A DNA stretch of 64,000 bases, from assembly GCF_002007565.1 (NCBI RefSeq), contig NZ_CP015625.1, positions 1,116,001-1,180,000 of the forward strand, read 5' to 3'. The translations under genes and the position numbers were made by a program. How positions within the stretch are numbered: the stretch's first letter is position 1; every line of letters begins with the position of its first letter. This DNA is from Ditibartonella choladocola (GTDB lineage Bacteria; Pseudomonadota; Alphaproteobacteria; Rhizobiales; Rhizobiaceae). Under the pieces are notes generated by a model that saw only the letters and a program-made list of their open reading frames with translations, was not told the origin of the DNA and searched no databases. Of the stretch, positions 56,757 to 64,000 are shown piece by piece.

Positions 56757-58046
56757 ATGACACATAAAAATATGACATCTGCCAAAAACTCTCTTATCGG
56801 GCGAAGACTTTTTCTGAAATCTCTGGTCACTTTAACGGCTTTGTCCTGTGCACCGACAATTGCTCAGGCGAACAATATGTTGTTTGCCCAATCCGGACGC
56901 GCACGTTGGGACGACCAGTTTGACGCTGCCCCTTCCGCCGGAGCAAGAGTTGCTTCAAACCAGCCGGTGTTGAGTTCTGCAACTGTTGAATACACACAAA
57001 GGGCAATAGCGCAATATGAAGAGATCGTGAGCCGCGGTGGTTGGCAAAGAGTGCCGACAGAACAGGGGAAATTGCGAATTGGTGTAACACATCCTGCAGT
57101 TATTGCACTGCGTCAGCGCCTTGCTGCTTCCGGTGATCTTCAAAGCGGCATCGGGATGTCTCAATCTTTCGATACTTATGTCGATGCTGCCGTTAAACGC
57201 TTCCAAGCCCGTCATGGTTTACCGGCAGATGGTGTGACCGGTGAATCAACATATAAATCGTTGAATGTTGATGCCCAGACACGGCTGAACCAGCTTCACA
57301 TCAATGTCGAGCGTTTGAAGCCGAAAGTCGAGATGACATCGAAAGAACAACGTTTTGTTATGGTCAATATACCCGCCGCTCAAATCGAAGCGGTTGAAAA
57401 TGGCGTTGTCGTTCAACGTCATACGGCTGTCGTCGGCAAGATTGACCGGCAAACACCATTGTTGGACTCAAAAATCAGTCAGGTTATTCTTAATCCGTTC
57501 TGGACTGTACCAAAGTCCATTATCCGGAAAGATATTATTCCGTTAATGCAGAAAAACCCATCCTATCTTTCCGACAACAACATCCACGTCTTCAACAGTC
57601 GTGGTGAAGAGGTGTCGCCCGAAAGCATTGACTGGCATAGCGATGAAGCTGTCGGCATGATGTTCAGGCAGGATCCCGGCAAAATCAATGCGATGTCTTC
57701 GACGAAAATCAATTTTGCCAATCCTTATTCGGTTTACATGCATGACACGCCAATCCAGACGCTGTTTAACAGTCTGATGCGCTTTGATTCGTCAGGTTGT
57801 ATCCGCATCCAGAACATTCGCGATCTCAATGTCTGGATTTTGAAAAATACGCCGGGTTGGGACAGAGAACGTATGGAGGCTGTGATTTCTTCCCGCCAGA
57901 ATACGCCGATTAACATTCCGGATCCTATTCCGCTTCATTTTGTCTATATTTCGGCATGGTCGACAGGCGAAGGCGTGGTCCAGTTCCGTGACGACATCTA
58001 TCACCTTGATGGCTCGTCACAATTGGCTCTTGATACAGCCGGTTGA
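56757..58046 (+). CDS. L,D-transpeptidase (YcbB-like) with Tat-type signal and peptidoglycan-binding domain
   Basis: A 429-residue periplasmic enzyme forming 3-3 peptidoglycan cross-links. From ATG 56757 the N-terminus has IGRRLFLKSLVTLTALSCAP followed by TIAQA, a twin-arginine signal (R-R-x-F-L-K). A peptidoglycan-binding domain follows (VIALRQRLAASGDLQ to GVTGESTYKSL, about 105-175). The YkuD catalytic domain contains YMHDTPIQTLF and the nucleophile Cys in SSGCIRIQNIRDLNVW. Large insert and C-terminal extension as in LdtD/YcbB. It could also anchor outer-membrane proteins, as some rhizobial LDTs do. A terminator follows at once. Confidence 0.93.
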   Translation: MTHKNMTSAKNSLIGRRLFLKSLVTLTALSCAPTIAQANNMLFAQSGRARWDDQFDAAPSAGARVASNQPVLSSATVEYTQRAIAQYEEIVSRGGWQRVPTEQGKLRIGVTHPAVIALRQRLAASGDLQSGIGMSQSFDTYVDAAVKRFQARHGLPADGVTGESTYKSLNVDAQTRLNQLHINVERLKPKVEMTSKEQRFVMVNIPAAQIEAVENGVVVQRHTAVVGKIDRQTPLLDSKISQVILNPFWTVPKSIIRKDIIPLMQKNPSYLSDNNIHVFNSRGEEVSPESIDWHSDEAVGMMFRQDPGKINAMSSTKINFANPYSVYMHDTPIQTLFNSLMRFDSSGCIRIQNIRDLNVWILKNTPGWDRERMEAVISSRQNTPINIPDPIPLHFVYISAWSTGEGVVQFRDDIYHLDGSSQLALDTAG

Positions 58047-58070
58047 GCAAAATTGATAATAAAAACATCA

Positions 58071-58107
58071 AAAACCGCCTTCAAGGCGGTTTTATTTTGT
58101 TTTTTTA
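58071..58107 (+). terminator. Intrinsic terminator after the L,D-transpeptidase gene
   Basis: AAAACCGCCT/AGGCGGTTTT (58071-58080 with 58084-58093), 3-nt loop, then ATTTTGTTTTTTT. It is 25 bp after the stop codon. Confidence 0.93.
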
Positions 58108-58170
58108 AGGGGATAGTTACTCCTTCTGGTCTATCTGGAGCATAACAGCCTTTGTACCAGTTGAACGGGA

Positions 58171-59940
58171 ATGACCAGAAAAGCCGGATCGGATAATTAC
58201 TTCAAGCAATTTACGCCACAAAACATTGTCATGGTTTTGTTGGCTACAGTCGTTTGTTTTGTTATTGCTCTTCTTTACTGCCTGTCAAAGCCGGAAATCT
58301 ATGATGCAAAAGCCGAATTTTCAATCCGGCAAAAAGCCGGTTTCATGACATCCGATGGCATAAAAGATAATGTGCCGCCAGTTTTGCCATCCGACACTGT
58401 TTATCAAAAAATGGCTCGTTTTTTAAAGGATGCTGCCGTTGGAAATGATCTAACAGCTTTCTATCACTCGCTTTCTGTCAAAGAATATCCCTATCATATC
58501 GAATTGGTTTTTTCTGATAAAAGTGGAACACGTGCCCGCTTGATGTTGCAAAATGTGTTGAACATTTTGACAAAAGAATTTTTAGACAGCGATCAGCGCG
58601 GGGACGCGAACGAGCTTTCCAAAATACGCAAGGAGCGCAACAAACATCTTGAGTCTGCTCTCGAAAATTTCAAAAACAATTGGAAAACGGACGATTATAA
58701 AGCTGGTAACGCAGAACTTTATGGCGCGCTGATTTCCGCAGTCAATAATCGCATTGCTTATATGGCTTCCATCGAAGCTCTGGGAAACTTGCTTGAGACC
58801 GGAAAATCGCCGCTCGATCTCGACTTTATTGCAAGAGATCCGGCTGTTCAAAATACAAGGGCCAATTTGAATAAATTGGCAACAGAAATAGCCCATATGG
58901 AAACGCAGCTGGGCAGCACGCATCCGCAAATCAAAGCGATGATGAGCGAACAAAATGCGTTAAAGCAGGAACTCGATCGCCATATAAATCTCGCTATTGA
59001 ACGCCTTTATACCGAAGCCGATCTCTGTGTGAAGGTCGAGAACGGTTTGCGTGACGAGCTGATTAAAGCCGGTGACATAAATAATCAATCGGGTAAACAA
59101 GCCTTCGATCAACTGGAAGAAAAGTTGAAGTCTATATGGGCGGATTATGATAAAAAAACAGATGATAGAGGCTTAGCGGACAACCAAAATATTGAAGTCA
59201 GTCCGATAAGCGTTGAAAAACGCTCTCTCTTATCCCGTTTTGGGTGGCCACTTTCAATCTTTACACTTGTCATTTTTTTAGTTCTTCTTGTCGCTAGCCT
59301 TTTTTTAGCAAAGTGTTGGAAGAGAGAAAGAAAACACGTCTCCGGACAGGAAAAATCGCAAACTCCGGAAAACAATGCAGATATTTCCAACGCGCCGGTA
59401 AAAGCACCTGAACAATTAAAACTGGACTTTGCCGGATTGGTTGACGAGATCCGGAAGTTCAATTTGAGGATTGTTACGGTTGTCGGGAAAGACGCGGCCC
59501 AAGCCTCGGCACGTTTGTCAATGAAGTTAAGGAGCGTGGAAAAATCTGTTCTGCTCGTTGATATTTCAACCAATGAAATCGGGAATTTGATTGGTCCGCA
59601 CCGCGGTTTTACCGATGTGCTTACGGGAGATGCGAAGATTTCCGAAGTTATTTATAGCGATTATGACACCGGCGTCGATATTTTGCCGAGGGGGATTGCA
59701 AGTCTTCTTAGAGCGAAAGATTTTGCAAGCGATATACCGACACTCATTGACGCACTGAAAGAACAATATGCGGTTATTCTGATTGCAATGTCAGAGGTGT
59801 CCGAATTCGGTGTCGAAGAGATATTCAAACAAAGCAATTGCCTTATTATTTCCTGTCATGATTTGAACGATCAGGATAGCTGGCGCAATTTGTTTTCAAA
59901 ATATTCGGATCAACCGCTGTTCACGCTGATCGACAGTTGA
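58171..59940 (+). CDS. Wzz/GumC-type protein with BY-kinase-like domain lacking a P-loop
   Basis: A 589-residue inner-membrane protein of the polysaccharide copolymerase type. TM1 is about residues 19-40; a large periplasmic helical domain with coiled coils (about 140-340) contains LATEIAHMETQLGSTHPQIK, the usual late helix of Wzz/GumC proteins. TM2 is about 360-383. The cytoplasmic part resembles BY-kinases (FTDVLTGDAKISEVIYSDYD; ILPRGIASLL) but the Walker A position reads VTVVGKDAAQASARLSMKL without G-K-S/T, Walker A' is LLVDIS, Walker B is ILIAMSE, and there is no terminal Tyr cluster. It should not bind ATP normally. No other polysaccharide genes lie in the window. Confidence 0.8.
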   Translation: MTRKAGSDNYFKQFTPQNIVMVLLATVVCFVIALLYCLSKPEIYDAKAEFSIRQKAGFMTSDGIKDNVPPVLPSDTVYQKMARFLKDAAVGNDLTAFYHSLSVKEYPYHIELVFSDKSGTRARLMLQNVLNILTKEFLDSDQRGDANELSKIRKERNKHLESALENFKNNWKTDDYKAGNAELYGALISAVNNRIAYMASIEALGNLLETGKSPLDLDFIARDPAVQNTRANLNKLATEIAHMETQLGSTHPQIKAMMSEQNALKQELDRHINLAIERLYTEADLCVKVENGLRDELIKAGDINNQSGKQAFDQLEEKLKSIWADYDKKTDDRGLADNQNIEVSPISVEKRSLLSRFGWPLSIFTLVIFLVLLVASLFLAKCWKRERKHVSGQEKSQTPENNADISNAPVKAPEQLKLDFAGLVDEIRKFNLRIVTVVGKDAAQASARLSMKLRSVEKSVLLVDISTNEIGNLIGPHRGFTDVLTGDAKISEVIYSDYDTGVDILPRGIASLLRAKDFASDIPTLIDALKEQYAVILIAMSEVSEFGVEEIFKQSNCLIISCHDLNDQDSWRNLFSKYSDQPLFTLIDS

Positions 59941-60061
59941 TAAACTCGCCGGACGCGACGGCTTGTCGCGGATTATACCCTTGTTTTCTTGAGAACATTG
60001 CTGCACCAATAGGAAAAAGAACCGGATAATTCCGGCGCATATTATCAAGTGAAAGCGTCTG

Positions 60062-61171
60062 ATGATGACTATGACCGCAATTGATGAAACCGTGCCTAAT
60101 GCCAGACAGGCACGCAATCGCAAGATGATACAGCTTTGGCTTTATGCGGTTTTAATTCTATGTTTGGCAATAGTCATTGTTGGCGGTGCCACGCGTTTGA
60201 CCGGATCGGGATTGTCGATCACCGAATGGAAGCCGGTTCACGGTGTCATCCCGCCAATTGGTGAAGCCGAATGGCAGGACGAATTCGAGAAATATCAACA
60301 GATAGCCCAATATAAAGTCGTCAATCACGGAATGACACTTTCTCAATTCAAGGGAATATTCTGGTGGGAATGGGCGCATCGCCTGTTGGCACGTCTTGTC
60401 GGCGTTATTGCTTTATTCGGTCTTATCTGGTTCTGGGCAACGAAGCGGATAGAGAAAACCTTTCTTCCGCAATTGATAGCCGTTCCGGTGATTATTGCCG
60501 TTCAGGGTGCAATTGGCTGGTGGATGGTTGCTTCCGGTCTCGGTGCCAGTGATTTGACGAGCGTCAGTCAATATCGTCTCGCAATCCATCTTGTCACGGC
60601 TTGTATTGTGGTGATTTTTGTCACATATGTTTCACGCGGACTTGCCGACTATAGCGACAAGCCTGCCAATCGCAGCATACAGAAATTTGCCGGTTGGCTG
60701 GTGTTGATGGTGCTTGTACAAATTTACCTTGGTGCGCTTGTCGCAGGATTGCATGCCGGCAAGGTCTATAATACCTGGCCTTTGATGGATGGGCAGTTGG
60801 TGCCGGAAGGCTTGCTTGCCGATCAACCGACGTGGCGGAACTTTTTCGAGAACAGACTGACTGTGCAATTTGTTCACCGTTGTTTTGCCTATCTTCTGTT
60901 GTTGGCAGCGCTTGTCCATGCTTTGAAAGTTGAAAAGCTCGCTTCGGGAACAACACATGCAAGGCGTGCAATGCTGCTGCTTGTAGCAATCATTGTGCAG
61001 GCTGTTTTCGGCATCATCACCTTGTTGCTGGAAGCTCCGATCAGTTGGGGATTGATCCATCAGGGCGTAGCGTTACTGGTTCTTGTATTCGCTGTTGCCC
61101 ATTGGCGTGCGACCAAAGGTGCCTATCCGGCGGAAACAAGCGTAAATAAAGCCAGAGAGTTAAGCGCATAA
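60062..61171 (+). CDS. ctaA: Heme A synthase (COX15/CtaA)
   Basis: A 369-residue eight-helix membrane enzyme that oxidises the C8 methyl of heme O to give heme A for aa3-type cytochrome oxidase. The signature is [20 protein letters not shown], followed by [17 protein letters not shown] (heme-ligand His), [37 protein letters not shown] and [20 protein letters not shown]. This is the longer type 2 alphaproteobacterial form. Met codons at 60062, 60065 and 60071 are all possible starts. It implies aerobic respiration through aa3 oxidase. It ends at a bidirectional terminator shared with argC. Confidence 0.97.
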   Translation: MMTMTAIDETVPNARQARNRKMIQLWLYAVLILCLAIVIVGGATRLTGSGLSITEWKPVHGVIPPIGEAEWQDEFEKYQQIAQYKVVNHGMTLSQFKGIFWWEWAHRLLARLVGVIALFGLIWFWATKRIEKTFLPQLIAVPVIIAVQGAIGWWMVASGLGASDLTSVSQYRLAIHLVTACIVVIFVTYVSRGLADYSDKPANRSIQKFAGWLVLMVLVQIYLGALVAGLHAGKVYNTWPLMDGQLVPEGLLADQPTWRNFFENRLTVQFVHRCFAYLLLLAALVHALKVEKLASGTTHARRAMLLLVAIIVQAVFGIITLLLEAPISWGLIHQGVALLVLVFAVAHWRATKGAYPAETSVNKARELSA

Positions 61172-61251
61172 CCGGAACCATGGCTATTGGAACTGACCAG
61201 AAACGCTGTTTTTCTAGTCCGCTGGAAAGCCGAAGAGTGAATTCTTAAATA

Positions 61252-61287
61252 AAAGGCCGGCTAAAGAAATAGCCGACCTTTATTTTT
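61252..61287. terminator. Bidirectional terminator between ctaA and argC
   Basis: AAAGGCCGGCTA/TAGCCGACCTTT (61252-61263 with 61270-61281), 12-bp stem with one G-U, 6-nt loop, T-runs on both strands (TATTTTT on plus, TTTTATTTAAG on minus). Confidence 0.92.
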
Positions 61288-61323
61288 ACATTTTAATTTT
61301 TTGACCTTAGTGATGTTACGGCG

Positions 61324-62259
61324 TCAGGATTTTCCGATCATCAGATCAAGATTCTGCACAGCAGCACCGGAAGCACCTTTACCCAAATTATCAAGTACCG
61401 CCGAAATATTGTAAATTCCGGCAGCATCATCGCCAAATACAAATATTTTCAGCTTGTCGGTGTTAGCAAGCAGCTCGGCATCAAGGCGTACCAAACGGTT
61501 ATTTTCTTCTTCTGTGGCGACGCTGATAAGTTTGCTATGACGATAATGGTCATTGAAAATTGTTCTTAGGTCATTGCCGGTGACGTGTTTTTTCAAAAGA
61601 GAGTTGTGAAGAGGTATATTCACAATCATACCTTGAGGAAACCGTCCGACACTGGGCACAAAAAGCGGTGTTTTTGCCAGTTTCCCATGAACCCGAATTT
61701 CCGGCACATGCTTGTGTCGGAGATTGAGTCCGTAAAGGAAATAATTGGCAGTAATCCTGTCATCGCCGTTCTGATTTTCCATCTGGCTTATCATTTTTTT
61801 CCCGCCGCCGGTATATCCCGACACGGCATTGATGGAGACCGGAAAATTCTCGTCTATAATATTTGCTTCGCGCAATGGCCGGATGATACTGAGCGCTCCG
61901 GTTGGATAACAACCGGGATTGGCGACGAATCGTGCGGAACCAATCCGCTCTGCTTGCCCTTCGGTAAGTTCGGCAAAACCATAGACCCACTGTGGCGAAA
62001 TACGGTGAGCGGTCGAACTGTCAATAATGCGTAATTTGTGGTTTTCAGTAACGGCATTGACTGTTGCAATCGCCGCATCGTCGGGAAGACATAAAATGGC
62101 AATATCGGCTTCGTTCAAACGCTCGAAACGTGCAGCATCATTGTGCCGGTCTTCCAAAGGGATGGAAAGAATTTCGAGATCATCGCGTGATGCCAACCGC
62201 TTCCTGATTTGTAAGCCGGTTGTACCATGTTCACCATCAATAAAAACTTTTGTCCGCAT
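61324..62259 (-). CDS. argC: N-acetyl-gamma-glutamyl-phosphate reductase
   Basis: A 311-residue NADPH-dependent reductase for the third step of arginine synthesis. It is the shorter type 2 ArgC: MRTKVFIDGEHGTTGLQIRK at the start, the catalytic Cys in FVANPGCYPTGALSIIRPL, and GYTGGGKKMISQ. I choose ATG 62259, with CAGGT 9 bases upstream; the open frame extends 12 codons further but the family begins at this Met. Arginine synthesis is lost in pathogenic Bartonella, so this gene points to a less reduced relative. It is convergent with ctaA. In alphaproteobacteria argC often follows rpsI; here it stands alone. Confidence 0.96.
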   Translation of the reverse strand: MRTKVFIDGEHGTTGLQIRKRLASRDDLEILSIPLEDRHNDAARFERLNEADIAILCLPDDAAIATVNAVTENHKLRIIDSSTAHRISPQWVYGFAELTEGQAERIGSARFVANPGCYPTGALSIIRPLREANIIDENFPVSINAVSGYTGGGKKMISQMENQNGDDRITANYFLYGLNLRHKHVPEIRVHGKLAKTPLFVPSVGRFPQGMIVNIPLHNSLLKKHVTGNDLRTIFNDHYRHSKLISVATEEENNRLVRLDAELLANTDKLKIFVFGDDAAGIYNISAVLDNLGKGASGAAVQNLDLMIGKS

Positions 62260-62414
62260 TGTTTTGTACCTGAGCGTCTTGGCGATATGTTCCAAATGAT
62301 TGACCGGATTGAAGTAAACCGGATTTTGGAAATTTGGAAGAACATATAACCTATGAACATTGCCATTATGGAGAAAGCCAATATACCTGCTTCAGGGAAT
62401 AAAAAAACAATTCT

Positions 62415-62450
62415 TTTTTCAATATTTGCGCGTTTTTCAATATTTGTGCG
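62415..62450. repeat. Two tandem 18-bp units upstream of glyA
   Basis: TTTTTCAATATTTGCGCG (62415-62432) and TTTTTCAATATTTGTGCG (62433-62450), one mismatch. It sits about 195 bp before the glyA ATG in the 384-bp argC-glyA divergent spacer, which otherwise shows no gene. It could be a protein-binding tandem site. Confidence 0.8.
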
Positions 62451-62643
62451 TTTATATCAACAGGACTGCTAACAGGGGTGTGAAAACTGCAAAAAGATGA
62501 TTGCCAAATAAAATTGGTAAAAACCGGCCATTTTTGTGAAGAATTTTTGCTAAATATTGGCTATTGGCTGTGAAAGCGTATAACATATTGTAACGCTGTG
62601 ATAATTATTGAGCGGCTATTTTTCATTGTTAGGAATATTTCCC

Positions 62644-63951
62644 ATGAGCGACCAAGTGGATGTGGCGCAAAAGCGCTTTTTTAATGACGATCTTCAAACA
62701 ACTGATTCCGAGATCTATGATGCCATTCGCGGCGAGCTTTCCCGTCAGCGCGATGAAATCGAGTTGATTGCATCGGAAAACATCGTATCGCGTGCTGTAC
62801 TTGAAGCACAAGGTTCGGTTCTTACCAATAAATATGCCGAAGGTTATCCTGGCAAACGTTATTATGGCGGCTGCCAATATGTTGATGTGGTTGAAAATCT
62901 TGCAATAGAACGGGCCAAAAAACTGTTTGGCGCAGCCTTTGCAAATGTGCAGCCGAACTCCGGTAGCCAGATGAATCAGGCGGTCTTTTTCGCGCTTCTG
63001 AAACCGGGCGATACATTTATGGGTCTTGATCTCAATTCCGGCGGGCATTTGACCCACGGTTCACCGGTCAACATGTCAGGCAAATGGTTTAACGTGGTTT
63101 CCTATGGTGTGAGACGCGACGACCAGAAAATAGACATGGACGAAGTCGCCCGTATTGCCCGCGAAAATAAGCCCAAGCTTATACTTGCTGGCGGCACGGC
63201 CTATTCCCGCTTTTGGGATTGGAAGCGCTTCCGTGAAATTGCCGATGAAGTCGGCGCTTATCTGATGGTCGATATGGCACATATTGCGGGCTTGGTTGCA
63301 GGCGGTGTTCATCCTTCACCGGTACCTTTTGCCCATGTTGTAACCTCGACAACACATAAATCCTTGCGTGGACCGCGTGGTGGCATGATTTTGACCAATG
63401 ATGAGGCAATCGCAAAAAAGATCAACTCGGCTGTGTTCCCCGGTATTCAAGGCGGGCCGCTCATGCATGTTATTGCTGCGAAGGCTGTTGCATTCGGTGA
63501 AGCATTGCGCCCCTCTTTCAAAACTTATGCGAAAAATGTTGTTGCCAATGCGAAAACATTGTCGGCTCGCTTGATTAAAAATGGCCTTGATATTGTATCG
63601 GGTGGCACTGATAACCATTTGATGCTGGTTGATTTGCGGCCGAAAAACGCTACAGGTAAGCGTGCGGAAAGTGCTTTGAGCAGGGCGCATATCACCTGCA
63701 ATAAGAACGGCATTCCCTTTGATCCCGAAAAACCGTTCGTTACATCGGGTGTAAGACTTGGTACACCGGCTGGAACAACACGCGGTTTCGGTGAAAAAGA
63801 GTTTGATGAGATAGGCGAGCTGATTTCCGAAGTTCTGGATGGCCTCAAAGCTGCAAATTCGGACGAAGGCAATGCTGCTGTTGAAGCGCATGTACGCGAA
63901 AAAGTTCATGCATTGACTGAACGTTTTCCGCTATATCCTTATCTTGGTTAA
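62644..63951 (+). CDS. glyA: Serine hydroxymethyltransferase
   Basis: A 435-residue PLP enzyme interconverting serine and glycine with transfer of a one-carbon unit to tetrahydrofolate; it supplies the methylene-THF used by ThyA. The start is ATG 62644 ([13 protein letters not shown]) with AGGA 11 bases upstream; the frame continues 12 codons further. [40 protein letters not shown] and the PLP lysine in [16 protein letters not shown] are standard. It is followed 20 bp later by nrdR, a typical alphaproteobacterial order (glyA-nrdR-rib). Confidence 0.98.
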   Translation: MSDQVDVAQKRFFNDDLQTTDSEIYDAIRGELSRQRDEIELIASENIVSRAVLEAQGSVLTNKYAEGYPGKRYYGGCQYVDVVENLAIERAKKLFGAAFANVQPNSGSQMNQAVFFALLKPGDTFMGLDLNSGGHLTHGSPVNMSGKWFNVVSYGVRRDDQKIDMDEVARIARENKPKLILAGGTAYSRFWDWKRFREIADEVGAYLMVDMAHIAGLVAGGVHPSPVPFAHVVTSTTHKSLRGPRGGMILTNDEAIAKKINSAVFPGIQGGPLMHVIAAKAVAFGEALRPSFKTYAKNVVANAKTLSARLIKNGLDIVSGGTDNHLMLVDLRPKNATGKRAESALSRAHITCNKNGIPFDPEKPFVTSGVRLGTPAGTTRGFGEKEFDEIGELISEVLDGLKAANSDEGNAAVEAHVREKVHALTERFPLYPYLG

Positions 63952-63971
63952 TGATTTGAACGGAGTAAAAA

Positions 63972-64000
63972 ATGCGGTGTCCTTACTGTCAATCGGAAGA
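63972..64000 (+). CDS. nrdR: Transcriptional repressor NrdR (5' end only)
   Basis: Only the first nine codons are inside the window, reading MRCPYCQSE. This is the start of the NrdR zinc ribbon (M-R-C-P-Y-C-x-S), and the position directly after glyA is where alphaproteobacteria keep nrdR. GGAG lies 7 bases before the ATG. NrdR is an ATP-cone repressor of ribonucleotide reductase genes; the nrdJ gene with candidate boxes lies at 47164-51212 in this window. Confidence 0.85.

Overview
The window is a 64 kb stretch of an alphaproteobacterial chromosome, most likely Hyphomicrobiales (Rhizobiales) and close to the Bartonella/Brucella branch. The evidence is the gene order rpsB-tsf-pyrH-frr-uppS-cdsA-rseP-bamA-lpxD-fabZ-lpxA-lpxI-lpxB, a class II (B12-dependent) ribonucleotide reductase, an EipB-type envelope protein, phosphatidylcholine synthase, type 2 ArgC, and family-restricted proteins such as DUF1489 and DUF6163. 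Base composition looks moderate, below that of free-living rhizobia, with AT-rich spacers. Arginine biosynthesis (argC), serine catabolism (sdaA) and NrdJ suggest a less reduced relative of pathogenic Bartonella, for example an insect-gut lineage; that placement is inference. No tRNA, rRNA, CRISPR array, prophage or insertion sequence was recognised.

Layout. 1-2738: 3' part of rpoC and a bidirectional terminator. 2.9-11 kb: loosely organised genes (VOC protein, small membrane proteins, MerR regulator, DUF1624 membrane protein with a cysteine-rich tail, nitroreductase, L-serine dehydratase, DUF1489, a D,D-carboxypeptidase with SPOR domain). 11.2-16.7 kb: clpS-clpA, a HIT protein, ridA followed by a GDPD-fold protein that has lost its catalytic residues, and eipB. 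16.8-30.1 kb: the large translation and envelope block, with a structured leader before rpsB and a one-base frameshift inside uppS. 30.3-38.8 kb: an amino-acid transport and catabolism island: a polar amino-acid ABC transporter with a D-amino-acid dehydrogenase gene inside the operon, then a LysR regulator divergent from an MHS-type MFS permease and an M20 amidohydrolase.

39.3-46.8 kb: thyA-folA, hflK-hflC-DUF2065, a Deg protease, then serB and miaA diverging from a 14-bp gap. 47.2-50.9 kb: nrdJ, with NrdR-box-like sites upstream; nrdR itself begins at the right edge of the window. 50.9-52.7 kb: a long non-coding stretch with a tandem array of about 106 bp made of decayed copies of the 3' end of the adjacent Nudix gene. 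52.8-64 kb: a UbiH-type hydroxylase, pcs, a 3-hydroxyisobutyryl-CoA hydrolase-like gene with DUF6163, a Tat-type L,D-transpeptidase, an orphan Wzz/BY-kinase-like protein without a P-loop, ctaA, argC, glyA and the start of nrdR.

Most of the window is ordinary core genome. The points most worth a second look are the split uppS, the Nudix 3'-end array, the two predicted pseudoenzymes (GDPD-like and BY-kinase-like), the switch-like rpsB leader, the DadA-containing ABC operon and the NrdR/nrdJ circuit. I found no convincing wholly new multi-gene system.
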